Shown here one piece after another: positions 1-14,300 of a stretch of 64,000 nt of DNA (positions are counted from its first letter, which is position 1; every line of letters starts with the position of its first letter). The notes beneath the pieces are model-generated. The model was not told the origin of the DNA, did not search any database, and saw nothing but the letters and a program-made list of their open reading frames with translations. The translations under genes and the position numbers were made by a program. This DNA comes from Imbricaverruca yamaguchii (lineage: Eukaryota > Arthropoda > Thecostraca > Neoverrucidae): NCBI GenBank assembly GCA_034440575.1, contig JAOTOL010001366.1, positions 268,501 through 332,500 of the forward strand. The letters are read 5' to 3'.

Positions 1-3000
1 CTGATGGCCTGCCACAGCCTGCATACTATACTGATGGCCCGCCACAGCCTGCATACTATACTGATGGCCCGCCACAGCCTGCATACTATACTGATGGCCC
101 GCCACAGCCTGCATACTATACTGATGGCCCGCCACAGCCTGCATACTATACTGATGGCCCGCCACAGCCTGCATACTATACTGATGGCCTGCCACAGCCT
201 GCATACTATACTGATGGCCCGCCACAGCCTGCATACTATACTGATGGCCCGCCACAGCCTGCATACTATACTGATGGCCCGCCACAGCCTGCATACTATA
301 CTGATGGCCCGCCACAGCCTGCATACTATACTGATGGCCCGCCACAGCCTGCATACTATACTGATGGCCTGCCACAGCCTGCATACTATACTGATGGCCC
401 GCCACAGCCTGCATACTATACTGATGGCCCGCCACAGCCTGCATACTATACTGATGGCCCGCCACAGCCTGCATACTATACTGATGGCCCGCCACAGCCT
501 GCATACTATACTGATGGCCCGCCACAGCCTGCATACTATACTGATGGCCCGCCACAGCCTGCATACTATACTGATGGCCTGCCACAGCCTGCATACTATA
601 CTGATGGCCTGCCACAGCCTGCATACTATACTGATGGCCCGCCACAGCCTGCATACTATACTGATGGCCCGCCACAGCCTGCATACTATACTGATGGCCC
701 GCCACAGCCTGCATACTATACTGATGGCCCGCCACAGCCTGCATACTATACTGATGGCCCGCCACAGCCTGCATACTATACTTGATGGCCCGCCACAGCC
801 TGCATACTATACTGATGGCCCGCCACAGCCTGCATACTATACCGATGGCCCGCCACAGCCTGCATACTATACTGATGGCCCGCCACAGCCTGCATACTAT
901 ACTGATGGCCCGCCACAGCCTGCATACTATACTGATGGCCCGCCACAGCCTGCATACTATACTGATGGCCCGCCACAGCCTGCATACTATACTGATGGCC
1001 CGCCACAGCCTGCATACTATACTGATGGCCCGCCACAGCCTGCATACTATACTGATGGCCCGCCACAGCCTGCATACTATACTGATGGCCCGCCACAGCC
1101 TGCATACTATACTGATGGCCCGCCACAGCCTGCATACTATACTGATGGCCCGCCACAGCCTGCATACTATACTGATGGCCCGCCACAGCCTGCATACTAT
1201 ACTGATGGCCCGCCACAGCCTGCATACTATACTGATGGCCTGCCACAGCCTGCATACTATACTGATGGCCCGCCACAGCCTGCATACTATACTGATGGCC
1301 CGCCACAGCCTGCATACTATACTGATGGCCTGCCACAGCCTGCATACTATACTGATGGCCCGCCACAGCCTGCATACTATACTGATGGCCTGCCACAGCC
1401 TGCATACTATACTGATGGCCCGCCACAGCCTGCATACTATACTGATGGCCCGCCACAGCCTGCATACTATACTGATGGCCCGCCACAGCCTGCATACTAT
1501 ACTGATGGCCCGCCACAGCCTGCATACTATACTGATGGCCCGCCACAGCCTGCATACTATACTGATGGCCCGCCACAGCCTGCATACTATACTGATGGCC
1601 CGCCACAGCCTGCATACTATACTGATGGCCCGCCACAGCCTGCATACTATACTGATGGCCCGCCACAGCCTGCATACTATACTGATGGCCCGCCACAGCC
1701 TGCATACTATACTGATGGCCTGCCACAGCCTGCATACTATACTGATGGCCCGCCACAGCCTGCATACTATACTGATGGCCCGCCACAGCCTGCATACTAT
1801 ACTGATGGCCCGCCACAGCCTGCATACTATACTGATGGCCCGCCACAGCCTGCATACTATACTGATGGCCCGCCACAGCCTGCATACTATACTGATGGCC
1901 CGCCACAGCCTGCATACTATACTGATGGCCCGCCACAGTCTGACAGCCTGCATACTATACTGATGGCCTGCCACAGCCTGCATACTATACTGATGGCCTG
2001 CCACAGCCTGCATACTATACTGATGGCCCGCCACAGCCTGCATACTATACTGATGGCCCGCCACAGCCTGCATACTATACTGATGGCCCGCCACAGCCTG
2101 CATACTGATACTGATGGCCCGCCACAGCCTGCATACTATACTGATGGCCCGCCACAGCCTGCATACTATACTGATGGCCCGCCACAGCCGCATACTATAC
2201 TGATGGCCCGCCACAGCCTGCATACTATACTGATGGCCCGCCACAGCCTGCATACTATACTGATGGCCCGCCACAGCCTGCATACTATACTGATGGCCCG
2301 CCACAGCCTGCATACTATACTGATGGCCCGCCACAGCCTGCATACTATACTGATGGCCCGCCACAGCCTGCATACTATACTGATGGCCCGCCACAGCCTG
2401 CATACTATACTGATGGCCCGCCACAGCCTGCATACTATACTGATGGCCCGCCACACTCTATACTGATGGCCCGCCACAGCCTGCATACTATACTGATGGC
2501 CCGCCACAGCCTGCATACTATACTGATGGCCCGCCACAGCCTGCATACTATACTGATGGCCCGCCACAGCCTGCATACTATACTGATGGCCCGCCACAGC
2601 CTGCATACTATACTGATGGCCCGCCACAGCCTGCATACTATACTGATGGCCCGCCACAGCCTGCATACTATACTGATGGCCCGCCACAGCCTGCATACTA
2701 TACTGATGGCCCGCCACAGCCTGCATACTATACTGATGGCCCGCCACAGCCTGCATACTATACTGATGGCCCGCCACAGCCTGCATACTATACTGATGGC
2801 CCGCCACAGCCTGCATACTATACTGATGGCCCGCCACAGCCTGCATACTATACTGATGGCCCGCCACAGCCTGCATACTATACTGATGGCCCGCCACAGC
2901 CTGCATACTATACTGATGGCCCGCCACAGCCTGCATACTATACTGATGGCCCGCCACAGCCTGCATACTATACTGATGGCCTGCCACAGCCTGCATACTA

Positions 3001-6000
3001 TACTGATGGCCCGCCACAGCCTGCATACTATACTGATGGCCCGCCACAGCCTGCATACTATACTGATGGCCCGCCACAGCCTGCATACTATACTGATGGC
3101 CCGCCACAGCCTGCATACTATACTGATGGCCCGCCACAGCCTGCATACTATACTGATGGCCTGCCACAGCCTGCATACTATACTGATGGCCCGCCACAGC
3201 CTGCATACTATACTGATGGCCCGCCACAGCCTGCATACTATACTGATGGCCCGCCACAGCCTGCATACTATACTGATGGCCCGCCACAGCCTGCATACTA
3301 TACTGATGGCCCGCCACAGCCTGCATACTATACTGATGGCCCGCCACAGCCTGCATACTATACTGATGGCCCGCCACAGCCTGCATACTATACTGATGGC
3401 CCGCCACAGCCTGCATACTATACTGATGGCCCGCCACAGCCTGCATACTATACTGATGGCCCGCCACAGCCTGCATACTATACTGATGGCCCGCCACAGC
3501 CTGCATACTATACTGATGGCCCGCCACAGCCTGCATACTATACTGATGGCCCGCCACAGCCTGCATACTATACTGATGGCCCGCCACAGCCTGCATACTA
3601 TACTGATGGCCCGCCACAGCCTGCATACTATACTGATGGCCTGCCACAGCCTGCATACTATACTGATGGCCCGCCACAGCCTGCATACTATACTGATGGC
3701 CCGCCACAGCCTGCATACTATACTGATGGCCCGCCACAGCCTGCATACTATACTGATGGCCCGCCACAGCCTGCATACTATACTGATGGCCCGCCACAGC
3801 CTGCATACTATACTGATGGCCCGCCACAGCCTGCATACTATACTGATGGCCCGCCACAGCCTGCATACTATACTGATGGCCCGCCACAGCCTGCATACTA
3901 TACTGATGGCCCGCCACAGCCTGCATACTATACTGATGGCCCGCCACAGCCTGCATACTATACTGATGGCCCGCCACAGCCTGCATACTATACTGATGGC
4001 CCGCCACAGCCTGCATACTATACTGATGGCCCGCCACAGCCTGCATACTATACTGATGGCCCGCCACAGCCTGCATACTATACTGATGGCCCGCCACAGC
4101 CTGCATACTATACTGATGGCCCGCCACAGCCTGCATACTATACTGATGGCCCGCCACAGCCTGCATACTATACTGATGGCCCGCCACAGCCTGCATACTA
4201 TACTGATGGCCCGCCACAGCCTGCATACTATACTGATGGCCTGCCACAGCCTGCATACTATACTGATGGCCCGCCACAGCCTGCATACTATACTGATGGC
4301 CCGCCACAGCCTGCATACTATACTGATGGCCCGCCACAGCCTGCATACTATACTGATGGCCCGCCACAGCCTGCATACTATACTGATGGCCCGCCACAGC
4401 CTGCATACTATACTGATGGCCCGCCACAGCCTGCATACTATACTGATGGCCCGCCACAGCCTGCATACTATACTGATGGCCCGCCACAGCCTGCATACTA
4501 TACTGATGGCCTGCCACAGCCTGCATACTATACTGATGGCCCGCCACAGCCTGCATACTATACTGATGGCCCGCCACAGCCTGCATACTATACTGATGGC
4601 CCGCCACAGCCTGCATACTATACTGATGGCCCGCCACAGCCTGCATACTATACTGATGGCCTGCCACAGCCTGCATACTATACTGATGGCCCGCCACAGC
4701 CTGCATACTATACTGATGGCCCGCCACAGCCTGCATACTATACTGATGGCCCGCCACAGCCTGCATACTATACTGATGGCCCGCCACAGCCTGCATACTA
4801 TACTGATGGCCCGCCACAGCCTGCATACTATACTGATGGCCCGCCACAGCCTGCATACTATACTGATGGCCCGCCACAGCCTGCATACTATACTGATGGC
4901 CCGCCACAGCCTGCATACTATACTGATGGCCCGCCACAGCCTGCATACTATACTGATGGCCCGCCACAGCCTGCATACTATACTGATGGCCCGCCACAGC
5001 CTGCATACTATACTGATGGCCCGCCACAGCCTGCATACTATACTGATGGCCTGCCACAGCCTGCATACTATACTGATGGCCCGCCACAGCCTGCATACTA
5101 TACTGATGGCCCGCCACAGCCTGCATACTATACTGATGGCCTGCCACAGCCTGCATACTATACTGATGGCCCGCCACAGCCTGCATACTATACTGATGGC
5201 CTGCCACAGCCTGCATACTATACTGATGGCCCTGCCACAGCCTGCATACTATACTGATGGCCTGCCACAGCCTGCATACTATACTGATGGCCTGCCACAG
5301 CCTGCATACTATACTGATGGCCCGCCACAGCCTGCATACTATACTGATGGCCCGCCACAGCCTGCATACTATACTGATGGCCCGCCACAGCCTGCATACT
5401 ATACTGATGGCCCGCCACAGCCTGCATACTATACTGATGGCCCGCCACAGCCTGCATACTATACTGATGGCCCGCCACAGCCTGCATACTATACTGATGG
5501 CCCGCCACAGCCTGCATACTATACTGATGGCCCGCCACAGCCTGCATACTATACTGATGGCCCGCCACAGCCTGCATACTATACTGATGGCCCGCCACAG
5601 CCTGCATACTATACTGATGGCCCGCCACAGCCTGCATACTATACTGATGGCCCGCCACAGCCTGCATACTATACTGATGGCCCGCCACAGCCTGCATACT
5701 ATACTGATGGCCCGCCACAGCCTGCATACTATACTGATGGCCTGCCACAGCCTGCATACTATACTGATGGCCCGCCACAGCCTGCATACTATACTGATGG
5801 CCTGCCACAGCCTGCATACTATACTGATGGCCTGCCACAGCCTGCATACTATACTGATGGCCTGCCACAGCCTGCATACTATACTGATGGCCCGCCACAG
5901 CCTGCATACTATACTGATGGCCCGCCACAGCCTGCATACTATACTGATGGCCCGCCACAGCCTGCATACTATACTGATGGCCCGCCACAGCCTGCATACT

Positions 6001-6750
6001 ATACTGATGGCCCGCCACAGCCTGCATACTATACTGATGGCCCGCCACAGCCTGCATACTATACTGATGGCCTGCCACAGCCTGCATACTATACTGATGG
6101 CCCGCCACAGCCTGCATACTATACTGATGGCCCGCCACAGCCTGCATACTATACTGATGGCCCGCCACAGCCTGCATACTATACTGATGGCCTGCCACAG
6201 CCTGCATACTATACTGATGGCCCGCCACAGCCTGCATACTATACTGATGGCCTGCCACAGCCTGCATACTATACTGATGGCCCGCCACAGCCTGCATACT
6301 ATACTGATGGCCCGCCACAGCCTGCATACTATACTGATGGCCCGCCACAGCCTGCATACTATACTGATGGCCCGCCACAGCCTGCATACTATACTGATGG
6401 CCCGCCACAGCCTGCATACTATACTGATGGCATGCCACAGCCTGCATACTATACTGATGGCCCGTCACAGCCTGCATACTATACTGATGGCCCGCCACAG
6501 CCTGCATACTATACTGATGGTCTGGCACAGCCTGCATACTATACTGATGGCCTGCCACAGCCTGCATACTATACTGATGGCCCGCCACAGCCTGCATACT
6601 ATACTGATGGCCCGCCACAGCCTGCATACTGTACCGATGGCCTGCCACAGCCATTACACTGTGACGATGGCCTGCCACAGCCGTTACACTGTGACGATGG
6701 CCTGCCACAGCCGTTACACTGTGCCGATGGCCCGCCACAGCCGTTGTGAC
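1..6750. repeat. 30-bp satellite array, about 220 units
   Basis: The sequence is a nearly uninterrupted head-to-tail array of a 30-bp unit; the first unit is bases 1-30 and begins ctgatggcctgccacagcct. Phase slips occur near 780 (extra t), 1938-1950, 2105, 2187, 2453 and 5231. The main variant is C or T at the only CpG of the unit (ggcccgcc against ggcctgcc). The last units, from about 6630, are diverged. The unit length is divisible by three and lacks stops in several frames, so long open frames arise on both strands ([20 protein letters not shown] and [10 protein letters not shown] decapeptides). I read this as non-coding satellite, because the same openness is present in unrelated frames and no start, splice or domain signal accompanies it. 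It continues beyond the left edge. Confidence 0.97.
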
Positions 6751-7240
6751 AGTGACGAGCTGCTACAGCTTGTGTGACACTGTGGCACAGATAGGACTCT
6801 GAGGCACGGATATGACTGTTGCACGGATATAGCTGGTATTAAATATGATCACGTGGTACGAATGTGACACTGCGGTTTGCATATGACCCTGCAGCACAGA
6901 TATGACTCGTCTGGTGTGACTTAGTGGCACACCAGATGAGTCATAGACTACGGCTAAGTCACTGAGTGTGACTTAATGGGATGTGCATGACTTAGGGTGT
7001 TGGTGAAACTTAGTGGTATCAATGTGAATTAGTGGTATTTGTGTGACTTAGTGGCATAGTGGTATGAGTATGACTTAGTGGCATGTGTATGACTTAGGAG
7101 TATGAGTGTGACTTAGTAGTATGAGTGTGACTTAGTGGTACGAGCGTGACGTGGTGGTATTAGTGTGACTTAGTGGTGAGTGTGACTCTGTAATGTGCGC
7201 GTGACTTTGTGTGAGCGCTAACATATCAGAGTGACACGCC
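6751..7240. repeat. Degenerate GTGACTTAGTGG-type tandem repeat
   Basis: After the satellite the sequence becomes a loose tandem repeat of about 17-20 bp built on gtgacttagtggtatgag, clearest at 6955-7190. It looks like a decayed array related to the clean 19-bp array that follows. Confidence 0.7.
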
Positions 7241-7499
7241 GTGCGATATGACTCCGTGACACAGATATGACTCCGTGACACAGATATGACTCCGTGACAC
7301 AGATATGACTCCGTGACACAGATATGACTCCGTGACACAGATATGACTCCGTGACACAGATATGACTCCGTGACACAGATATGACTCCGTGACACAGATA
7401 TGACTCCGTGACACAGATATGACTCCGTGACACAGATATGACTCCGTGACACAGATATGACTCCGTGACACAGATATGACTCCGTGACACAGATATGAC
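7241..7499. repeat. Homogeneous 19-bp minisatellite
   Basis: About 13 essentially identical copies of the 19-bp unit tatgactccgtgacacaga run head to tail. Related degenerate units (tatgactcgtctggtatggg) continue to about 7600. Because 19 is not a multiple of three, the frames cycle, giving short open frames in three minus-strand registers that I do not regard as genes. Confidence 0.95.
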
Positions 7500-7619
7500 T
7501 CGTCTGGTATGGGTGTGACTCAGTTGTATGGGTGACTCAGTTGTATGACTCGTCTGGTATGGGTGTGACTCAGTTGTATGGGTGTGATTCTGTGTGAAGG
7601 CTTAAATAATAGTGTGACA

Positions 7620-8163
7620 CGCCCTACCTATGACGTGCATGTTATATCATATTTTGCTGGCTACTTAGCTAGTTAAATAGGAGTCAGCTCTGCGAAGTTA
7701 CTTAGTTGCTTGTTGGTTCTTCGTTGGTTGGTTAGCTAGGTGGTCGGTTGGTTGGTTGGTCGGTCGGTAGGTTCCTCGGAGGATTGGTTGGCCAATCGGT
7801 CGATCTACTGGTCGACGGCCGATTAGGACCTTGGTTGGTTTGTCGGTTGGCTGTGTAGCTTCGTTGTTCATTTGCTTGCTAACTCATAAGTTGTTAAAGT
7901 TATCAATTGCTTAATACTTGAAGATGTTTCCTTGTAAAATTGTGATTTTTTCTTCTCTTTTTTTTCTCTAGCTCGTTTTCTACTGAGTTCAGATGCAAAG
8001 TTGCTGTGATCAGTTATCCTTGTTTGTCCATTGGACACGGCTTGTACGGACAGCCGTGTATGCCGCTGTTCTGCGGCCATGACATTTGGCCATAGCGGAC
8101 ATACAACTGGCTGCATTGTCCGTGCTGAATCGTGGCGGAACCGTGCGGTGACGCCTGCCGCAG
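7620..8163. other. Sequence upstream of peroxidase exon, GGTT/GGTC-rich stretch
   Basis: No gene is visible here. Bases 7715-7860 are a degenerate tetranucleotide-like run of ggttggtt and ggtcggtc. Bases 7940-7975 are T-rich. The stretch ends in the acceptor gcctgccgcag that precedes the first recognisable peroxidase exon. Confidence 0.6.
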
Positions 8164-8350
8164 CTGAACCAGATCACGCACTGGATAGACGGCAGCAACG
8201 TGTACGGCAGTAGCGCCGAGCAGCTGCGCCGCGTCCGCCGCGGCAACTCCCGCCTGCTGAGGATGTCGGCCAGCGGCCAGCTGCCTCGCTCGGCTGCCGG
8301 CGCCGGCGGCTGCGTGCAAAACCCGGCCGGCGGCGTCTGCTTCCTCGCCG
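8164..8350 (+). CDS. Peroxidase exon A (IDGSNVYG exon)
   Basis: Translates as LNQITHWIDGSNVYG, then an Arg-rich SAEQLRRVRRGN and a segment with two Cys (GGCVQNPAGGVCFLAG), as in animal peroxidases just before the GDSR motif. The acceptor is gccgcag and the donor is G|gtcagtag. The exon ends in phase 1 (GCC G), which the next exon completes to Gly. GC is much higher than in the flanking introns, consistent with coding sequence. Confidence 0.92.
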
Positions 8351-11300
8351 GTCAGTAGAACGTCGTGCCTCCCTGGCTCCTCCTGCTCGCACCTGTTCCA
8401 CGTTCTGCACCGTAGCCAGGGGTGAGATGAAGATCAATTGAAAGGAAATTAATTAGCCCCCCTTAATAAATATCTATACATTTTACCATCGAGAGCTGTT
8501 CAAAACATTAGCTTTCACGATTGGATTACTTCTATATTAGAAGCATTATGCCCACGATCCTCTTCCTTCCTGCTTCCTTCCTTCTCTCTTTTCCCTCTGT
8601 TATTATAGAACACATCTGTTTTGTTTCCCCGGCTTTGTTCGTCTGTATATTAATGTTGTTTCCACCATGTTCGTTGCATTGCATCTAACTGTTAGTCTAC
8701 CATTCGTCATGCAGTCCTTGATGTGCTTCTCCAATGTGACCATCAAAGTTGTATTGTTGCATTCCATTTTCTGTGTGTTTTTGGTCTTTCAATGGGCGAT
8801 TTCCCTCCAATTTCATCTGAATTTATCATGGGACCCTAAGCAGTTGCGTAAATGTTACAGATTCTCAGACACCCCACCAACACTGGAGAAATGCTATGGA
8901 TCCTTATACCACCGCCACCACCACCACTGCAGAAATGCCGCACATCCTTAAATACCAGCACCATCACCAGCACGACTGCAGAAGCGCTGCAGATCCTCAG
9001 AACGAATATATCTACATCTACATATAATAACCCGTGCAAATATTCGTACGAGTATATTTGCACGAGTATCTAGTGAACGAGAATCCCTTCACCTCATCTA
9101 TTTCACAACGTGATACCAGGGTAAATACCATAACATTCACTGATACAATGTGAACGAAACTGTACTGTGCCGCTGTAGGAATAGCTTCCAGATGTCGGAA
9201 AGTGGAGAACTCAAAATGTACACAGCCACCATGATAGGCAGCGGTGCGTCATATCGATTGTTGGTTTCGTCGTAGGCGACTCACGGGTCAACGAGCAGAT
9301 ATCGCTGACGGTGATGCACAACATCTGGGCGCTGATGCACAATCGGCTGGCTAACAAACTGCGTCGTCTCAACCGACGAGCCTCTGAAGAGGTGATATTT
9401 CAGGTAAGTCTAACGTGGCATCCTGTTTATTGCCAGCAGCCAAGAGCGTCCTACAGTACCCCAGACCGCGTCTGAGTCTGAAAGTGCACCCATAAAAGCT
9501 GGACGTTGAGTGAAAGATCACATCCATGTCTGAAAGGGCGCCAGATGTCCATGGGCGCCCTTTCCCAAAGGGCGGTGCTGGGAGAGGGGAGGAAGCTCAT
9601 CCCCACCCTCTGCCATCAGTTAGGGAGGCGAAGCCATTTATTCGCGCCGCTGAAACCTTGGGAGGCCCTTCCCACAAACGGCTAAGCCGGCTCAAGAAAC
9701 ATCTGGCATGAGCAAGTAGACCTCTCAGGGAACGAGATGAGGCCCGTATGCCGGTGCAAGAAGCGTCTAATTTGGTAAAGAAGACCCCCAGGATGTGAGA
9801 GGAGGCACTTCCCACAAATTGCTAAGCCGGCTCAGGAAGTCCCCATATGGATAAGGGGACCCATCGGGGATCTAGAAGAGGAAGGCTTGCTGGTACTTAC
9901 GTGTGCCATCCATATCGAATACGATGTGTTTATGCCCGAGGCGCATGCATGCATCGGAGGCCCAGTCAGAACTTTGTCTGAAGGGCGGCGCTCATTGACG
10001 ACTGCGGGGCCACCATCCAAAGCAGCCAGACTCCGTCCTCCCCCTGGTAATGCTAAAGCAACGGGTGACGACTGCGGGGCCACCATCCAAAGCAGCCAGA
10101 CTCCGTCCTCCCCCTGGTAATGCTAAAGCAACGGGTGACGACTGTGGGCCATCATCCAAAGCAACCAGACTCCGTCCTCCCCTTGGTAATGCTAAAGCAA
10201 CGGGTGACGACTGTGGGCCATCATCCAAAGCAACCAGACTCCGTCCTCCCCCTGGTAATGCTAAAGCAACGGGTGACGACTGTGGGCAACCATCCAAAGC
10301 AACCAGACTCCGTCATCCACCTGGTATTGATAAAGCAGCGGGTGACGATTGCTGGCCACCATTCAATTCAACCAGACTCCGTTATCCACCTGATATTGCA
10401 AAATCAACGGATGACGACTGCGGGGCAAGCATCCAAAGCAACCAGACTCCATACCGTTAGGCGTCATGAGCGGACATAATACCGGTGGCGCCTCTGGTGG
10501 TGGGTTTGTGAAAGAACACCACCAGAGTGGGCTGGATCTGATTAATGCTATATTATAGTTTCTAGAGAAGGTGCAGGTGGTTTCCAATGGTCAAATGTCA
10601 ACAACATTGAAACCAGCTCTCTTATGATGTGCAGTTCATTTTATTACCAAATCATTTCACCCTGCCTCTTTGCCGTTAAAGTGAAATGAAAGCAATTGGC
10701 AACCCAACATCTTGTGATAAAAGCGCGTCATACATCTTCTGTGTGATGTGCTGAAAATTTCCAATAGTTTTAACGAAGCTCGAAGAATGGTGGAGGGGCA
10801 CAACATGGTACCGTGTGTGGGAAAAATCAGGCTGATATTTCCACTTTAAACACATTTCGAGTAGGTCCCCTAAAACCGTGTGGAGCGCAGACGATTGGGG
10901 TCGGGTCTCCAGAATCAAACGCCTGGGCCAGAGCAGTCGCACCGGGACCCCCAAAATTGTGTTGGGCCGAAAAATGTGCGTAAGGAGTTCAACTAAGCAC
11001 AGCATGGCCCTAGGAGCACAACGGGAGACCGAAACGCATCAACTCTCCAAAGCGCACCGAGTCTCGCAAGAAGCGGCATGGCCTTCAAACATATGTTGCA
11101 TCCCTAAATCAACACACCAAGAGCCATACAAAAGCACACCGGTTGGCCTCGAAGCACACCAGAGCCATGCGATCGTATATGGGCTTTTAAAACAGGCTGG
11201 AGCTCGCAAGACGCGACGTGGTCCTAAAAAAGAACAAAAAGGCCGGGCACTAAAAAAGCACATCGTGATATTTGCAAACGCACCGGTAGCTAACAAGATG

Positions 11301-14300
11301 CATCGGTGCACAAAATTGCAACAAAGCCCTAACAAGAGCCGATGTCTCAAAAATGTGCCCGGCTCCTAGCAAAAATGCATGGAGCCTTAACACGCGCCCT
11401 GGAGGGGGGGGGGGGAGGGCCAAATCTGTCCACCGCTCAGGTCCTCAGGATTTTCGCACATAACTCCAGATTTTACCGGGCGATATACGCCATTGTTTGT
11501 GTACCTGCTTAAAATGACTGACGCGATGTTTAAAGTAAGAAAAATTAAAATCGACCGAAAATCTTTCGAGTTAGTGGTCGTTACAGTTTAAAAAATTCAG
11601 CGCCAGACCACAAATATCGACGCCGATGCGTTTCCCATATATTGGCAACAAGGAAGTGTTCTTGGCAAAACTAGCGCCTTGTTTGATGTATATTGTTATG
11701 CTAGATTGTTTCAAAGTCATGTCAGGTCACCGAGGTCAATTCAAGTCAAGTTCATGACGGATGAACACACGCCCTGGGTTGGGGATGGTGAAATCCGTCC
11801 ATCCTCCCGATTTTTCGTACATAACTCCATATTGTACTTACTGATAGATGCCATTTTTTGTGTACCTGTTTCGAAATGACCGGCGCATTGCTTAAAGTAA
11901 GAAAAATTAAAAACGGTCGAACATTTGTCAAGTTAGGGGCCGTTAAAATTAACCAAAATCGCAGCGCCAGACCACTAAAATCGGCGCTGATGCGCTTCCC
12001 GTATATTGGCAAAAGGGAATTGTTCTTCACAACACTAGCGACTTATTTGATGCATATTGTTATGCTATATAATTTAAAAGTCATGTTAGGTCGCCGAGGT
12101 CAAGTCAGGTCAAGTTCAATGGAACCAAACTTGGTCAACTGGAATGTTGTCATAAATGCAAATGTCTGTCATGCGATTGGTGCCACTTTGCATGTTACTC
12201 CATACACATCACGAAATTTGCTGTTTGTCATTGTGTGCCTGAGCGTTTCCATACTTTATTCATGTATTTCACTCCTTTCTTTGCGAAGTCGATTGTGCCG
12301 AGACATCCAACGGAGCAGTCGTGTGGGCAGCCCAGTTCCGGTAACTGAAGCAGGTAATGACCTGATAAACTGCTCCTATATAGGTGACCTGAAGTCAAGT
12401 GGCGGATCTGGCATATATATTGCATCATTATTAATGTCCAAAACGTCATGAACGCCAATTTTGGAGCATTTAAATACAATCACGGCGATCCATAACAATC
12501 ACAAGCCAAGCCACGGAAAACCAGAAAGTTTTGCTATTTTGGCTTCGTTTTACCTTGAAAATATTGACCTAGGATCACGAAATATACGCACAATAGAGTT
12601 CACTATCGTGCCCATCCTCTCTGCGAATTTCGTTTTTCTAGCCTTAATAGGAGCCGAGATCTTTGGGGGGGGGGGGCGGAATCCTCCCCCTCCAGTGCCC
12701 GTAATCTTTAGAGGCCCTCCAGGGCGCGTGTTAAAGCACATATGTACACGAAGAAAAACGCAACGGGTCCAAAAAATCAACGGATCTCGTTAAGCTTCCT
12801 GTCAAAATTATATTGAACTAGAATTAACAGATCGAGTGGAGGGTTTACGCAACGAGCTCTGCTTCGCAATAGAATCCTGGTCCATCAAGCCACTCCAGCA
12901 AGAACGTAGCCTAAATTCATTTAAAAATGTAATCAATAAGAAAAAATAGCCATATAGGTACCTAGTTTCAGGAAAGCAGAACTAAGCGCGAAATCTGGAC
13001 ATGACACCTGAGACCCAAATGGAGTCCAGCTAGCTGTCCACTTTCATCCCACGTATGGGCTATTCTAGATAGCCTTAATAGATCCCATGCGGTTCTCGTT
13101 TGGGAATGCTGGGCTGGGAGTTTACATTTTTAAGTGATTTATACGGGTGTAATTTCAGCAGTCTGAGGTGACATCAAAGGACACCAAAAGAATAAACCTC
13201 CAATAGGATGGGGATGGGGTGGGGTTAGTGTTAAAACATGGTGACTCAGAAAGGGTTGTGATAGATTCAGCCCATCCACGTGATAATTAAGTTGGTCACT
13301 AATTATATTTAAACATAGAATGGCCACTTTGAAAAATGGTGGTCGAAATCTTGAAACCAAAGATAGTCGTTGGTTGGTGACCTACCAAATCCGCTTCCCC
13401 ATGACACAAATCCTAAGTACGATAATTTGGAGGGAGAAGGGCGCCAAATGTCCTCCCCCACCAGAGGGCTATATCCGGGAAAATTTATTTTACAAAGTTT
13501 TTTTTTCGACTGAAAAGGAAAACCTAGCCTAACCTAATCTAACCAAGCTGAACCAAACCTAACCCTATATGCTTGCTTCATGGAGGTGAAATGTATAAAA
13601 CTTGTTTTGTGGATAGCTTAAAGTGCAATAATATTCAAAGCATAACGCAATAATCACAAGATACTAGGAAGGTACCTATGTACCTACCTAGGTGGGTACT
13701 AAGTAATAGGCTAAGCTTGTCTAGTGTTATCAGATTTTAAATTTTACAGAACAAAATGTGATGAAGCTTACCACAGACCAATACAGTTTTCATCCAACAG
13801 ACTTCAAAGAAAAGACTAACCTATTATCAGAGTATTTCCTTGTTGAACATGGTTATCCAAATCACCATCCAAGTGTACAGTGGTGTCACCATAGTGGTAA
13901 ACTGGCAGTACAAAGTAATTTTTGTGTTCCTTGAATTTCGTTTTTTTCTGATACAATACTTATAAATGTTGTCAACATGATGTAACCACTCATTTCCTCT
14001 GCAAGTGCATATTTTTCAGTTGGAGGGCAAAGTAACACCAAAAAAGGGGCTTAGAGCTGGGTAATATAGCATTAAAATTGATGTTCACAGTAACAAACAA
14101 ATGTACCATAATTTAATCTAGCCTAGCCTAACCTTCCATGCAGGAAAACAAAATTGTTTTAAACCAATGGAAAATTGTCAAACTTCTTGCATAAAGGGAT
14201 TAAACTTTTGAAAAAACTTAACCTAACCTAACCTAGCCTGACCCATTTTTGAAGAGTCAATTTCTGGGAAAAATATCTCGAAGAAATTGTTACTTAAGAA

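Noticed and set aside
4..6777. Very long open frames on both strands of the satellite (up to 1427 codons)
   Set aside because: They are decapeptide translations of a 30-bp satellite, open simultaneously in unrelated frames, with no domain, splice or promoter context.
7132..7490. Minus-strand frames in the 19-bp array
   Set aside because: The unit length is not a multiple of three, so the same peptide cycles through all frames; pure repeat translation.
1..7500. CRISPR-like regular repeats
   Set aside because: Repeats are contiguous with no unique spacers, and the genome is eukaryotic.
11858..12451. 197-codon open frame
   Set aside because: It lies inside the TTAA inverted-repeat element across its internal copies and resembles no protein; the homologous copy at 36.8-37.3 kb does not preserve the frame.
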